Shown here in pieces: positions 6,506 to 14,906 of a DNA stretch of 31,715 bases. Made by a program: the position numbers and the translations under genes. The notes under the pieces were generated by a model, which saw only the letters and a list, made by a program, of their open reading frames with translations, was not told the DNA's origin and did not search any database. Origin of the DNA: Sediminicultor sp035648055. GTDB lineage: Bacteria > Atribacterota > Phoenicimicrobiia > Phoenicimicrobiales > Phoenicimicrobiaceae. Numbering within the stretch: position 1 is the first letter of the stretch; each line of letters begins with the position of its first letter. The stretch spans positions 1 through 31,715 of the forward strand of contig DASRMF010000006.1 in the NCBI GenBank assembly GCA_035648055.1, in the 5' to 3' direction.

Positions 6506-8491
6506 TTGAAGAGAAATATTTATTTAAGTAAATTAACTTTAAAAGAAGCTCAAGAAAAATTTTATAAAACTTTGTTAAAATACAAACTTACTCAGCCTCT
6601 AAAAGGAGAATTAATTTCTACCGAAGACTCCTTGGGGCGGATTAGCGCAGAACCAATTTTTGCCAGGATATCCTCTCCTTATTATCAAGCTGCAGCTATG
6701 GATGGGGTAGTGGTCAGAGCAAGGGATACTTATGAAGCTTCCGAATCTTCTCCTATTACTTTAAAGATTAATCAAGACTTTCATTTTATAAATACCGGTA
6801 ATCCCATTCCTTTCGGTTTTGATGCAGTGATAAAGATTGAGGATATAAATCCTTTAAATGAATTTAAAAGAGAGAAGAACAAAGATATTTCTAATGATTT
6901 TAACGATGATTCAAAAAAAGAAAATATTAAAGAAATTAAAATATTTTCGGCAGTTTCCCCAGGGCAACATATCCGCAACATTGGGGAAGATGTAGTAGCT
7001 AATCAGTTAATAATCCCTGTAAATCATAAAATTCGTCCGGTAGATATTGGAGCTTTATTGGCAGGGGGGGTAAACCAACTTTTTGCCCGCAGAAAGCCCA
7101 AGGTAGCAATTATACCTACTGGTGATGAATTGATTCCACCAGGGGAAGAAATTAGTCCTGGTAAAATTATTGAGTATAATTCCAAAATAATTAAAGGTTT
7201 GATTTACGAGTGGGGAGGAGAGGCAAGAGTATACGAAATAGTGAAAGATATTCCCCAAGATTTAAAAAAAGTTTTACAGAAGACCAAACAACAAAATGAT
7301 ATAGTAGTGGTCCTTGCCGGTTCCTCTGCTGGTTCTAAAGATTTTACTTCCGAGATTGTTAAAAGCATAGGTGAGGTTTTAGTCCACGGAGTGGCCATTA
7401 TGCCCGGAAAACCGACAATTTTGGGAATCATTGATAACACTCCTCTTATCGGGCTTCCCGGTTACCCGGTCTCGGCGATTATCTCCGCGGAACAATTTTT
7501 AAAACCTTTGGTTTTCCGTCAATTAGGATTAACTGTAAAAAGGCGGGAAGAAATTAAAGTCCACATGGCCCACAAAGTGGTTTCCCGTTTAGGAGATGAA
7601 GAATTCTTGAGAGTAAAATTAGGAAATATAGATGGGAAAATAATGGCCTATCCTCTTTCCCGAGGAGCGGGAGTGCTTACTTCTTTGGTAGAAGCAGATG
7701 CCTTGATTCGTATTCCTTTACTTAAAGAAGGCATAGATTTTGGAGAAGAAGTAAGAGCTGAACTTTTAGAAGATTTAAATAGAATAAAGAATAATATCAT
7801 TGTGACCGGGAGTCATGATTTAGTTTTAGATATTTTGAGAAATGAACTACAGGAAGAGTTTTCGGATTTTAATTTAGTGTCCTTTAATGTAGGAAGCATG
7901 GGAGGGTTGTTAGCTTTGAAACAAAAAAGAACCCACCTTGCCACTGCTCATCTATTGGATCCGGAGAGTGGAGAATATAATTTCCCCTATATAAAAAAGA
8001 TGCTTCCTCAGAGAGAATTGGTAGTTATGAATCTAACATACCGGGAACAGGGGATAATGGTAGAAAGAGGAAATCCAAAAAATATCAAAGGAATAGATGA
8101 TTTAGTTAACAAGGATATAAAGTTTATTAATAGGCAGAAAGGTTCAGGAACCAGAGTCTTATTGGATTATCTACTAAAAAAGAAAGGCATTAATCCTTTA
8201 GATATTCAGGGTTATTATAAGGAAGAGTACACCCATTTAATGGTAGCTTCTGCCGTAGCGGAGGGGAGCGTAGATGCAGGCCTGGGGATTTTGTCTGCTG
8301 CCAAAGCCTTCCATTTAGATTTTGTACCTGTGGTCAAAGAGAAATATGATATAATTATACCTAAAGAATACTACTCTTCTTTAAAGGTTCAAAAATTATT
8401 AACTGTTATTAGATCGGAAAAATTTAGAAAAAAGGTTTTGAGTTTGGGAGGATATGACCTCTCTCAGAGCGGAAAGGTACTAAAAGAATGA
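6506..8491 (+). CDS. MoeA fused to a C-terminal periplasmic-binding-like domain
   Basis: A 661-residue fusion. Residues 1 to about 415 are a second MoeA: AAAMDGVVVRA, NTGNPIPFGFDAVIKIED, IPTGDELIPPG, IEYNSKIIKGLIYEWGGEA, LAGSSAGSKDFT, and MPGKPTILGI with GLPGYPVSAIISAEQFLKP. A Lys/Asp/Asn-rich insertion sits at about 113-140. From about 422 (NNIIVTGSHDLVLDIL) to 640 is a type-2 periplasmic-binding-like (PBP-like) domain with GSMGGLLALK, RQKGSGTRVLLDYLL and AVAEGSVDAGLG. It has no signal peptide, so it is cytosolic. Such fusions occur in archaea and clostridia; the added domain is thought to sense or hold a small ligand, which is inference. TTG 6506 is chosen for GGAGGG at 6494-6499. Its stop overlaps moaA by four bases. 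Confidence 0.92.
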   Translation: MKRNIYLSKLTLKEAQEKFYKTLLKYKLTQPLKGELISTEDSLGRISAEPIFARISSPYYQAAAMDGVVVRARDTYEASESSPITLKINQDFHFINTGNPIPFGFDAVIKIEDINPLNEFKREKNKDISNDFNDDSKKENIKEIKIFSAVSPGQHIRNIGEDVVANQLIIPVNHKIRPVDIGALLAGGVNQLFARRKPKVAIIPTGDELIPPGEEISPGKIIEYNSKIIKGLIYEWGGEARVYEIVKDIPQDLKKVLQKTKQQNDIVVVLAGSSAGSKDFTSEIVKSIGEVLVHGVAIMPGKPTILGIIDNTPLIGLPGYPVSAIISAEQFLKPLVFRQLGLTVKRREEIKVHMAHKVVSRLGDEEFLRVKLGNIDGKIMAYPLSRGAGVLTSLVEADALIRIPLLKEGIDFGEEVRAELLEDLNRIKNNIIVTGSHDLVLDILRNELQEEFSDFNLVSFNVGSMGGLLALKQKRTHLATAHLLDPESGEYNFPYIKKMLPQRELVVMNLTYREQGIMVERGNPKNIKGIDDLVNKDIKFINRQKGSGTRVLLDYLLKKKGINPLDIQGYYKEEYTHLMVASAVAEGSVDAGLGILSAAKAFHLDFVPVVKEKYDIIIPKEYYSSLKVQKLLTVIRSEKFRKKVLSLGGYDLSQSGKVLKE

Positions 8492-9498
8492 ATAAACTAA
8501 TAGATAATTTTGGCAGAAAAATTTCCTACCTTCGGGTTTCTATAACGGATCGATGCAACTATAGATGTATTTATTGTCAACCTGAAAAACAGTTTGAATT
8601 TATACCTCATCAAGAGATTTTAAGATTTGAGGAGATAGTGGAAATTGTACAAGAGGCGGTAAACCTGGGAATAACTAAAGTTAGGATAACTGGCGGAGAA
8701 CCATTAGTTAGAGAGGGGATAGTAGATTTTATTAAGAAATTAAGGGAGATTAAAAAATTAGAAGATATATCTTTAACCACTAATGGTTTTTTCTTAAGTG
8801 AGTATGCCGAAAAATTAAAAGATGCTGGACTGAATCGGGTAAATATTAGTTTAGATTCCCTGCAGGAAGAAAAATATAAAAAAATCACTCGAGGGGGAAG
8901 TTTAGAAAAAGCATTAAAAGGAATTGATTCTGCTTTAAAGGCAGGATTATTGCCTATCAAAATTAATACCGTACTAATTAGGGGAATTAACGATGATGAA
9001 GTAGAAGATTTTGTAAGATTAACTCTAGAGAGACCATTAAATATTCGTTTTATTGAATTTATGCCCTCTGGGGAAGAAGTAATAAATAAATTTGAAGATA
9101 AATTTATTTCGGTTCAGGAAATAAAAGAGAAATTGATAAAGAAATATCTGCTAAATCCTGTAAAAATTAGTACTGCAAATGGACCGGCGAAATATTACCA
9201 GATTAAAGGTGGTCAAGGTACTATAGGTTTTATTACTGCCTTGAGCCAGCATTTTTGTGAAACCTGTAATCGGATAAGGCTAACTTCCGAAGGCAAACTA
9301 AGACCATGCCTTTTCTCTAATAAAGAAATCGATATTAAGGAGGCAATTAGGAATGCAAAAACCGACGATAAAATAATCAGGAGTAAAATAATAAGAAATA
9401 ATATAGGAGAAGCAGTAAGCATAAAATCCGAAGGCCATAAATTAAATGAGAAATTCTCAAATAGAGACTCTTTTAAGATGTCTAAAATTGGAGGATAG
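8488..9498 (+). CDS. moaA: GTP 3',8-cyclase MoaA (radical SAM)
   Basis: The first committed step of pterin cofactor synthesis: radical cyclisation of GTP to 3',8-cyclo-GTP. It has 336 residues. The N-terminal SAM cluster motif is CNYRCIYC (Cys23, 27, 30) and the SAM-binding motif GGEPLVR is near 69-75. The C-terminal GTP-binding [4Fe-4S] cluster is at Cys257, Cys260 and Cys274 (FCETCNRIRLTSEG...RPCLF). The protein ends in the conserved Gly-Gly tail (KIGG) that MoaA needs for catalysis. The start ATG overlaps the preceding stop (ATGA at 8488), so translation is coupled. moaC begins three bases after its stop. Confidence 0.97.
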   Translation: MNKLIDNFGRKISYLRVSITDRCNYRCIYCQPEKQFEFIPHQEILRFEEIVEIVQEAVNLGITKVRITGGEPLVREGIVDFIKKLREIKKLEDISLTTNGFFLSEYAEKLKDAGLNRVNISLDSLQEEKYKKITRGGSLEKALKGIDSALKAGLLPIKINTVLIRGINDDEVEDFVRLTLERPLNIRFIEFMPSGEEVINKFEDKFISVQEIKEKLIKKYLLNPVKISTANGPAKYYQIKGGQGTIGFITALSQHFCETCNRIRLTSEGKLRPCLFSNKEIDIKEAIRNAKTDDKIIRSKIIRNNIGEAVSIKSEGHKLNEKFSNRDSFKMSKIGG

Positions 9499-9501
9499 CA
9501 A

Positions 9502-9999
9502 ATGAAAGAAAAAGAACTAAGCCATTTTAATAAAAATGGAAGGGCGCATATGGTGGATGTTGGAGGCAAAGAAGACACACAACGAATAGCTATTGCGGAA
9601 AGTTCTATAGTTATGCAGCCAGAGACTTTGAAGATGATTAAAGATAGAAAGATTGCCAAGGGAGACGTTTTGGCAGTAGCCCAGGTAGCCGGTATTATGG
9701 CTGCTAAAAAGACCAGCCAGATTATTCCCATGTGTCATCCTTTAATACTCACCAATGTGGATCTTGATTTTACAATTAATGAGAATGAAAATAAGATTAT
9801 TATTCAATCTAAAGTTAAAACTATAGGCAAAACCGGAGTGGAGATGGAAGCTTTAACTGCAGTAGCAGCTGCTGGTCTTACCATTTATGATATGTGTAAA
9901 GCAGTAGATAGGGGGATGGCTATTGAATCGATATATCTTTTAGAAAAAAGCGGAGGCAAGAGTGGGTATTTTTCGAGACCATTAAAAAAGAGGGATTGA
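9502..9999 (+). CDS. moaC: Cyclic pyranopterin monophosphate synthase MoaC
   Basis: Converts the MoaA product to cyclic pyranopterin monophosphate. It has 165 residues, the normal length, and forms a hexamer in characterised homologues. Landmarks are HMVDVGGKEDTQRIA at the N-terminus, IIPMCHPLILTNVDLDF (about 75-90), KTGVEMEALTAVAAAGLTIYD, and DMCKAVDRGM, which carries the catalytic Asp and Lys. GGAGGATAG directly upstream is the ribosome binding site and overlaps the end of moaA. Pairing with moaA in one transcript is the usual arrangement. Confidence 0.97.
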   Translation: MKEKELSHFNKNGRAHMVDVGGKEDTQRIAIAESSIVMQPETLKMIKDRKIAKGDVLAVAQVAGIMAAKKTSQIIPMCHPLILTNVDLDFTINENENKIIIQSKVKTIGKTGVEMEALTAVAAAGLTIYDMCKAVDRGMAIESIYLLEKSGGKSGYFSRPLKKRD

Positions 10000-10034
10000 A
10001 TATGCAGATAAATGATAAGGAGAAAGAGGATAAA

Positions 10035-10484
10035 ATGGATAAAACAAAAGGAAAGATAGTAGCTATATGTCGAAGCGAAAAGAAGGGAACTGTAAAAAAA
10101 GAGATAGCCGAAGGGTTATTAATCGAGGACTTCGGATTAGAAAAAGATGCTCATTTAGGCAAATGGCACCGGCAGATTAGCTTATTAGGAGTGGAAAGTA
10201 TTGATAAGATGAAAGGGAAGGGATTTAAAATAAAATATGGGGACTTTGCTGAGAATTTAACCGTAGAAGGTATTGTTCTATATCAACTTCCTTTGGGAAC
10301 AAGATTGAAAGTTGGAGAAAATGTTTTATTGGAAGTAACCCAGATAGGAAAAGAATGCCACCAGGGTTGTGAAATAAGGAAAAAGATTGGGGATTGCGTG
10401 ATGCCTCGAGAAGGGATTTTTACTCGCGTTTTAAAGGGCGGAAAAGTAAAAGCAGGTGATGGAATTGAGGTGGTTTCAGAATGA
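10035..10484 (+). CDS. MOSC-domain protein
   Basis: A stand-alone MOSC (molybdenum cofactor sulfurase C-terminal) domain of 149 residues. MOSC proteins bind the pterin cofactor or transfer sulfur to it. Visible features are KGKIVAICRSEKKG, HLGKWHRQISLLG, GDFAENLTVEGI, the VGENVLLEVTQIGKECHQGCEI segment with its Cys cluster, and MPREGIFTRVLKGGKVKAGD. The frame is open from TTG 9996, overlapping the moaC stop. ATG 10035 is preferred because AAGGAGAAAGAGG sits just upstream and the family normally begins near KGKIVAI. ATG 10002 remains possible. Its stop overlaps the next ATG. The MOSC-MogA pairing is common in anaerobes, and the exact reaction is unknown. Confidence 0.9.
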   Translation: MDKTKGKIVAICRSEKKGTVKKEIAEGLLIEDFGLEKDAHLGKWHRQISLLGVESIDKMKGKGFKIKYGDFAENLTVEGIVLYQLPLGTRLKVGENVLLEVTQIGKECHQGCEIRKKIGDCVMPREGIFTRVLKGGKVKAGDGIEVVSE

Positions 10485-10987
10485 TTAAAGTTGGGATTTT
10501 AACCATAAGTGATAAAGGCTCGCGAGGAGAGAGAGAAGATTTGAGTGGAAAAGTAATCAAAGAAGTAGTCAAGAAGGTTAATGGAGAAGTTAAATATTAT
10601 CAAATTATTCCAGATGAAAAGGATATTATTCAAGCAGAGTTGATAAAGGCAGTTGATAAATTACATCTCGATTTAATTTTAACTACCGGAGGAACGGGTT
10701 TAGGAAAAAGAGACGTCACTCCAGAGGCTACTTTGGCAATAATCGAAAAAGAAGTTCCGGGGATTAGCGAAATTATCAGAAGTGAAAGTTTCAAGAAGAC
10801 CAACCGAGCGATATTATCTCGAGGGGTGGCAGGGATTAGAAAAGAAAGTTTGATCATAAATTTACCCGGCAGTCCTAAAGGAGTAAGAGAATCTTTGGAA
10901 ATAGTATTAGAGGCATTGCCGCACGGTATAGAAATTTTAAAAGGCCAGGCTACCGAGTGTGGAAGAAATGATGAAGAAATTAGGTGA
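10481..10987 (+). CDS. mog: Molybdopterin adenylyltransferase (MogA/MoaB family)
   Basis: Activates molybdopterin by adenylylation before metal insertion by MoeA. It has 168 residues. The MPT-binding core motifs are present: TTGGTGLGKRDVTPEAT (about 67-83) and INLPGSPKGVRESLE (about 126-140), with ILTISDKGSRGEREDLSG at the N-terminus. MogA and the B-group MoaB cannot be separated by eye; with two MoeA proteins next door the adenylyltransferase role is the natural one. It overlaps the MOSC gene by four bases (ATGA), so the two are coupled. RNase Z follows after six bases. Confidence 0.92.
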   Translation: MIKVGILTISDKGSRGEREDLSGKVIKEVVKKVNGEVKYYQIIPDEKDIIQAELIKAVDKLHLDLILTTGGTGLGKRDVTPEATLAIIEKEVPGISEIIRSESFKKTNRAILSRGVAGIRKESLIINLPGSPKGVRESLEIVLEALPHGIEILKGQATECGRNDEEIR

Positions 10988-10993
10988 AAATTA

Positions 10994-11941
10994 ATGAAAG
11001 TTATATTTTTAGGCACCGGTTCGGGTATGCCTACTTTGAAACGTAATGTATCTTCTATTGCTCTTATCTTTACTAATAAAAATAAATTATGGTTATGGGA
11101 TTGCGGAGAAGGCACTCAACAACAGATTCAGAAAACATCTTTAAAGGTATCTAAATTAGAGAAGATTTTTATTTCTCATTTACATGGGGATCATCTATTT
11201 GGACTTCCCGGGCTATTAGCTTCCCGGGGTTTAAGGGGCGGAAAAAATCAGCAAAAAATTCAAATATTTGGTCCGGAAGGTCTTGATAAATATTTAAAAG
11301 AAACCTTAAATATAACTAAAACCTATATCCCTTATGAAATTGAGATAGAAATTATTCCAGCAAATTTACCAGAGGGAATCATCTGGGAAGATGAGGAGTA
11401 CATAGTTCGATACACAGAAGTAAATCACAATATTAAAACTTATGCCTATTCTGTCGAAGAAAAAAAGGACAGGAGTCATTTTTTAATAGATAAAGCTCGC
11501 CGGTTAAATATTCCTCCTGGCCCGATTTATCGTACTCTAAAGGAGGGCAAAACAATTGAATTACCTAATGGAAGAATCTTTCAGGGTAAGGATTTTGTAA
11601 GCAAAATTAGGAAAGGAAGAAAAATAGTCTATTGTGGTGATACTGCCTATTGTGAAGATTTGCTGTATTTTGCTAAAGGTGCCGATCTCCTAATTCATGA
11701 AACCACTTTTTCCCAACAGGAAGAAGACCTAGCTAAGAGAAATTTTCATTCGACTACCACAATAGCTGCCAGGGTTGCTAAAAAAGCTCAGGTTAAAAAA
11801 TTGATAGTAACTCACATTAGTCCACGTTATAGTTCAAGTAATAATAAATCATCAATAACTGAAAGCGAATTACTTGTTGAAGTCCGGACTGTATTTCCCC
11901 AAACTATATTAGCAGAGGATTTATTGGAGTATGAGATATAA
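10994..11941 (+). CDS. rnz: Ribonuclease Z (tRNA 3' endonuclease)
   Basis: A zinc-dependent endonuclease that removes the 3' trailer from tRNA precursors lacking an encoded CCA. It has 315 residues, matching the short RNase Z form. It starts IFLGTGSGMPTLKRN and carries the metallo-beta-lactamase signature SHLHGDH (61-67). Further motifs are LASRGLRGG, YCGDTAYCEDL, the HETTF segment, and HSTTTIAARVAKKA followed by VTHISPRY. The flexible-arm region before the GDT motif contains PPGPIYRTLKEGKTI, typical of the family. tRNA-Leu in this window lacks an encoded CCA and would be a substrate. It sits six bases after mogA, probably as a passenger at the end of the cofactor operon. Confidence 0.96.
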   Translation: MKVIFLGTGSGMPTLKRNVSSIALIFTNKNKLWLWDCGEGTQQQIQKTSLKVSKLEKIFISHLHGDHLFGLPGLLASRGLRGGKNQQKIQIFGPEGLDKYLKETLNITKTYIPYEIEIEIIPANLPEGIIWEDEEYIVRYTEVNHNIKTYAYSVEEKKDRSHFLIDKARRLNIPPGPIYRTLKEGKTIELPNGRIFQGKDFVSKIRKGRKIVYCGDTAYCEDLLYFAKGADLLIHETTFSQQEEDLAKRNFHSTTTIAARVAKKAQVKKLIVTHISPRYSSSNNKSSITESELLVEVRTVFPQTILAEDLLEYEI

Positions 11942-11978
11942 GGATTATTGACGGCATATAAAAAAGTTGTTAAAAAAC

Positions 11979-12007
11979 TTGAAATTTATCCTTTTTTAAG
12001 GTATACT
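11979..12007 (+). promoter_or_regulatory. Predicted promoter of the ferredoxin gene
   Basis: TTGAAA at 11979-11984 and TATACT at 12002-12007 are 17 bp apart. The resulting leader before the ferredoxin ATG is about 165 bases, A+T-rich, and shows no obvious strong hairpin. Confidence 0.65.
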
Positions 12008-12180
12008 TTTAATGCTGTAAATAAATTATCTTTTAATAAGAAGAATTATCTGATAAAATAATTAAGAAATTTTTGGTCGATAACTGCAAAGAAAATAAAA
12101 TTAAAGTAGTGTTGAATTTAAACTTAATTACCTAATAATTTTTAGAATTGGTAATTATAATAGAAGGAGGAAAATATAAA

Positions 12181-12366
12181 ATGAAAGCTGTAGTTGATAA
12201 AGATTTATGTACCGGGTGTGGATTATGCGAAGATACCTGTCCTGAGGTATTTGAAGTAAAGGATGATGTAGCGACAGTAAAGGTTGGCAAGGTACCAGAT
12301 GATTCGATAGAATCATGCAAAGAGGCTGCCGATGGTTGTCCGGTAGAAGCCATAACTTGTGAGTAA
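12181..12366 (+). CDS. Ferredoxin, single [4Fe-4S] cluster type
   Basis: A 61-residue electron carrier resembling Thermotoga and Pyrococcus single-cluster ferredoxins. Cluster ligands are Cys10, Cys13 and Cys16 (CTGCGLC) and the distal Cys53 before Pro54. Cys20 and Cys46 sit where related proteins form a disulfide or a remnant second site. Cys60 near the end is an extra cysteine. ATG 12181 is set by AGGAGG at 12165-12170; the upstream open frame is not used. It stands alone between its own promoter and a terminator, so its partner enzyme cannot be inferred from context. RNase Z upstream and the glucosidase downstream are unrelated. Confidence 0.94.
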   Translation: MKAVVDKDLCTGCGLCEDTCPEVFEVKDDVATVKVGKVPDDSIESCKEAADGCPVEAITCE

Positions 12367-12390
12367 AATATAAAAAAAATAATATAGATA

Positions 12391-12428
12391 AAAAAGGAGC
12401 AAATTTTGTTTTGAATCTGCTCCTTTTT
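12391..12428. terminator. Bidirectional intrinsic terminator between ferredoxin and alpha-glucosidase
   Basis: AAAAAGGAGCA (12391-12401) pairs with TGCTCCTTTTT (12418-12428) around a 16-base loop. The A-tract on one side and T-tract on the other let it end the ferredoxin transcript on the plus strand and the glucosidase transcript on the minus strand. Confidence 0.85.
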
Positions 12429-12439
12429 TATTCTAACAA

Positions 12440-14119
12440 TTAATATAATTTATATAATCTTGCTTCATAAGGGCGTAGATATATATTATTAATATCTTCT
12501 TTTTCTTCAACATTATAATTACTGATTAGTAGCTCTTTTTCTTGGTAATTAATATTTTCCGGAAGATTAAAAATTGTTTGGCTGGAAAAGAAGTTAAGAA
12601 TAATTAGTAATCGGTCTTTATTAAGAGTACGTAAATAACTGTAAATATGTTCATCCTCTTCTAAAATAAGCTGATAATCTCCGTAGATCATAATTAAATT
12701 TTCTTTTCTAAGCCGGATTATTTTTTGGTAATAATAGAATATTGAATTTGAGTCTTTTAGATCATGGGCAACATTTATTTCTGGATAATTTGGATTGACT
12801 TTTATCCAGGGCATGCCGGTAGTAAAACCAGCATAAGGACTATCATCCCACTGCATGGGTGTACGGGCATTATCCCGGCTTATTCGATAAATAGCTTCCA
12901 TAATTTTTTCTTTAGGAAGACCTATTTTAGTCATTTCACGGTAGAAATTTAGAGTTTCTATGTCTCGGTAGTCTTCTATATTATCGAAAGCAACATTCGT
13001 CATTCCAATTTCTTCGCCCTGATAGAGATAAGGAGTTCCCGGAAGGGTATATAGTAAAGTAGCCAACATTTTAGCTGATTCCACTCGGTCTTTCCTATCA
13101 TCACCGAATCGGGAAACCATGCGAGGTTGATCATGGTTATTCAAATAAAGACTATTCCAGCCCTTTTCTTTTAATCCTTCGTGCCATTTGGTAAATATTT
13201 TTTTTACTTCAGTCAATTTCCATTCTTTGGGCTTCCATTTATTTATAGGGTCATGGTCAATCTCCATCAATTCGAAATGAAAGACCATATCAAGTTCATG
13301 TCTATCCCGGTTAACGTACTTGGCTGTAATTTGGGGGGGAGTCCCGGGAGTTTCTCCTACAGTCATAATGTCGTATTTTGAAAGCACTTTTTTGTTCATC
13401 TCTTGCAAGTATTCGTGAATACGAGGACCATTTAGAAAATAAGGGCTGCCATCTCCATAATTGTATCCTTCTATTATCTTTCCGTCGGGCAAATCAGGGA
13501 CCTTAGAAAACAAATTTACTGTATCTATTCGGAAACCATCAATTCCTTTATCTAACCACCATTTCATCATTTTGTAAATTTCTTCTCTTGCTCGAGGACT
13601 TTCCCAATTTAAGTCAGACTGTTTTTTGGAAAAAAGATGTAGGTAATATTCATCAGTAGTTTTATCATATTCCCATGCGGAACCGCCAAAAACGGAGCCC
13701 CAATTATTGGGAGGTGAACCGTTTTTACCCTTTCTCCAGATATAGAAATCTCGATAAGGATTATCCAGAGAGGAGCGGGATTCTATAAACCAGGTGTGTT
13801 CATCAGAAGTATGATTTACTACTAAATCCATAATTAATTTTATGTCTTTTTCATGTATTTTGGCTAACAATCTTTCCATGTTTTTCATTGTACCAAAATC
13901 ATCCATAATATCCCGGTAATCAATGATATCATATCCATTATCATCATTGGGAGATTTATAGACCGGGCATAACCAGATAACATCTATCCCTAAATTTTTT
14001 AAATAATCTAATTTCTGAATAATCCCCGGTAGGTCTCCGATGCCATCTCTATTACTATCCTTAAAACTTCTGGGATAGATCTGATACACTACCGCTTCTT
14101 TCCACCATTTTCGTTCCAT
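12440..14119 (-). CDS. GH13 alpha-glucosidase (oligo-1,6-glucosidase/MalL type)
   Basis: A cytosolic glycoside hydrolase of 559 residues that releases glucose from the non-reducing end of short malto- or isomalto-oligosaccharides. The first domain has YQIYPRSFKDSNRDGIGD (metal-binding loop) and DLVVNHTSDEH. The nucleophile is Asp199 (GFRIDTVNL), the acid/base Glu256 (VGETPG), and the transition-state stabiliser Asp330 (NNHDQPR), numbering close to that known for Bacillus oligo-1,6-glucosidase. The residue after the nucleophile is Thr200; in the yeast isomaltase/maltase comparison Val there favours alpha-1,6 and Thr alpha-1,4 bonds, so maltase-like activity is inferred. No signal peptide. The start has a G-rich GGGGGTG just upstream. 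It is the only minus-strand gene here and no sugar transporter adjoins it. Confidence 0.93.
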   Translation of the reverse strand: MERKWWKEAVVYQIYPRSFKDSNRDGIGDLPGIIQKLDYLKNLGIDVIWLCPVYKSPNDDNGYDIIDYRDIMDDFGTMKNMERLLAKIHEKDIKLIMDLVVNHTSDEHTWFIESRSSLDNPYRDFYIWRKGKNGSPPNNWGSVFGGSAWEYDKTTDEYYLHLFSKKQSDLNWESPRAREEIYKMMKWWLDKGIDGFRIDTVNLFSKVPDLPDGKIIEGYNYGDGSPYFLNGPRIHEYLQEMNKKVLSKYDIMTVGETPGTPPQITAKYVNRDRHELDMVFHFELMEIDHDPINKWKPKEWKLTEVKKIFTKWHEGLKEKGWNSLYLNNHDQPRMVSRFGDDRKDRVESAKMLATLLYTLPGTPYLYQGEEIGMTNVAFDNIEDYRDIETLNFYREMTKIGLPKEKIMEAIYRISRDNARTPMQWDDSPYAGFTTGMPWIKVNPNYPEINVAHDLKDSNSIFYYYQKIIRLRKENLIMIYGDYQLILEEDEHIYSYLRTLNKDRLLIILNFFSSQTIFNLPENINYQEKELLISNYNVEEKEDINNIYLRPYEARLYKLY

Positions 14120-14372
14120 TCCACACCCCCGTATCTTTAAAAAATTATTACTTGTGTTTTATATAATAAATTTTAATCTTATAAAAAATATTATAAAACA
14201 TTATTTTAAGTTTTTAAAGCCGAATCAGGAAAATATGATTTTCTATATCACCTACCTAATTAAGCAAAAAAAATACAATTAACCAATCTCCCATCTTCTT
14301 TTTCCTATGGCACTTTTCTTTGTTTTTAGTCGATACTTAATACTATGTGCTTGATATTTTCCTTTGTGAATG
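14120..14372. other. Divergent gap between the alpha-glucosidase and Rrf2 genes
   Basis: This A+T-rich region must hold the glucosidase promoter on the minus strand, but I see no convincing -35/-10 pair there. It contains a degenerate copy of the GATACTTGATACTATATACT word at about 14333-14358. No gene or strong hairpin is seen. Confidence 0.5.
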
Positions 14373-14401
14373 TTGACAAAAATAGTCATAAATAATATAA
14401 T
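14373..14401 (+). promoter_or_regulatory. Consensus promoter and possible operator for the Rrf2 operon
   Basis: A full-consensus promoter: TTGACA at 14373-14378 and TATAAT at 14396-14401 with a 17-bp spacer. Overlapping the -35 box is the inverted repeat TGAC-AAAAATA-GTCA (14374-14388). That position suits autorepression by the Rrf2 protein encoded next, but the site is short and its recognition is inference. Confidence 0.8.
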
Positions 14402-14438
14402 TTTTTAGTAGAGTCAAATTAATTAAGGAGTAAGACCA

Positions 14439-14906
14439 ATGAAATTATCAACTCGAGGAAGATATGCACTTCGGGCGATGATAGATTTAGCTCAAATTCA
14501 ATGTAATAATTTAAAGCCGATTTCTTTAAGAGATATTTCTCTAAGACAAGAGATCTCTCTGCAATATTTAGAACAGTTATTTAATAAATTAAAGAAAGCT
14601 AATTTAGTAAAAAGCACCAGGGGAGCAGGCGGAGGGTATTTGCTGGCTAAAGAAGCAGGGGAGATTAATACCGGTGAAATAATTAGAGCAGTTGAGGGGC
14701 CGATAGTTTTAGTTGATTGCATTTCAATTGGCAAAAAAACTAATAAGAATAGCCCAAGGAAATGTAAAAAAATAGAGGATTGTGCCATCAAGGTATTATT
14801 AGAGGAGGTAGCTAAGAAGATAAATCAAACCTTAGATGCTACTTCTTTGAAAGATTTATGTATTACGGCTCAAAAAATAGGAGAAGGACAAAAAGATGAA
14901 AGATAA
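14439..14906 (+). CDS. Rrf2-family transcriptional regulator (IscR-like, Fe-S binding)
   Basis: A 155-residue winged-helix regulator. The N-terminus MKLSTRGRYALRAMIDLA and the helix-turn-helix ISLRDISLRQEISLQYLEQLF followed by the wing LVKSTRGAGGGYLLAK are characteristic. Three cysteines, Cys94, Cys109 and Cys115, match the cluster-binding triad of IscR-type members, so it probably senses iron-sulfur status or redox state. CymR-type members lack these. ATG 14439 has AAGGAG at 14425-14430. Its last 11 bases overlap the next gene in another frame, so the PP-loop gene is translationally coupled to it. No iscS or iscU is present in the window, unlike many Rrf2-isc-mnmA clusters. Confidence 0.93.
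   Translation: MKLSTRGRYALRAMIDLAQIQCNNLKPISLRDISLRQEISLQYLEQLFNKLKKANLVKSTRGAGGGYLLAKEAGEINTGEIIRAVEGPIVLVDCISIGKKTNKNSPRKCKKIEDCAIKVLLEEVAKKINQTLDATSLKDLCITAQKIGEGQKDER

Noticed and set aside
6501..6509. ATG GCT TGA minimal frame sharing the ribosome binding site of the second MoeA
   Set aside because: It ends after two codons. TTG 6506 gives the full protein with good spacing. Translational interference is conceivable but not supported.
9213..9731. Long antisense open frame across the end of moaA and the start of moaC
   Set aside because: It is a shadow of two well-recognised genes, and its hydrophobic composition is typical of antisense frames in A+T-rich coding DNA.
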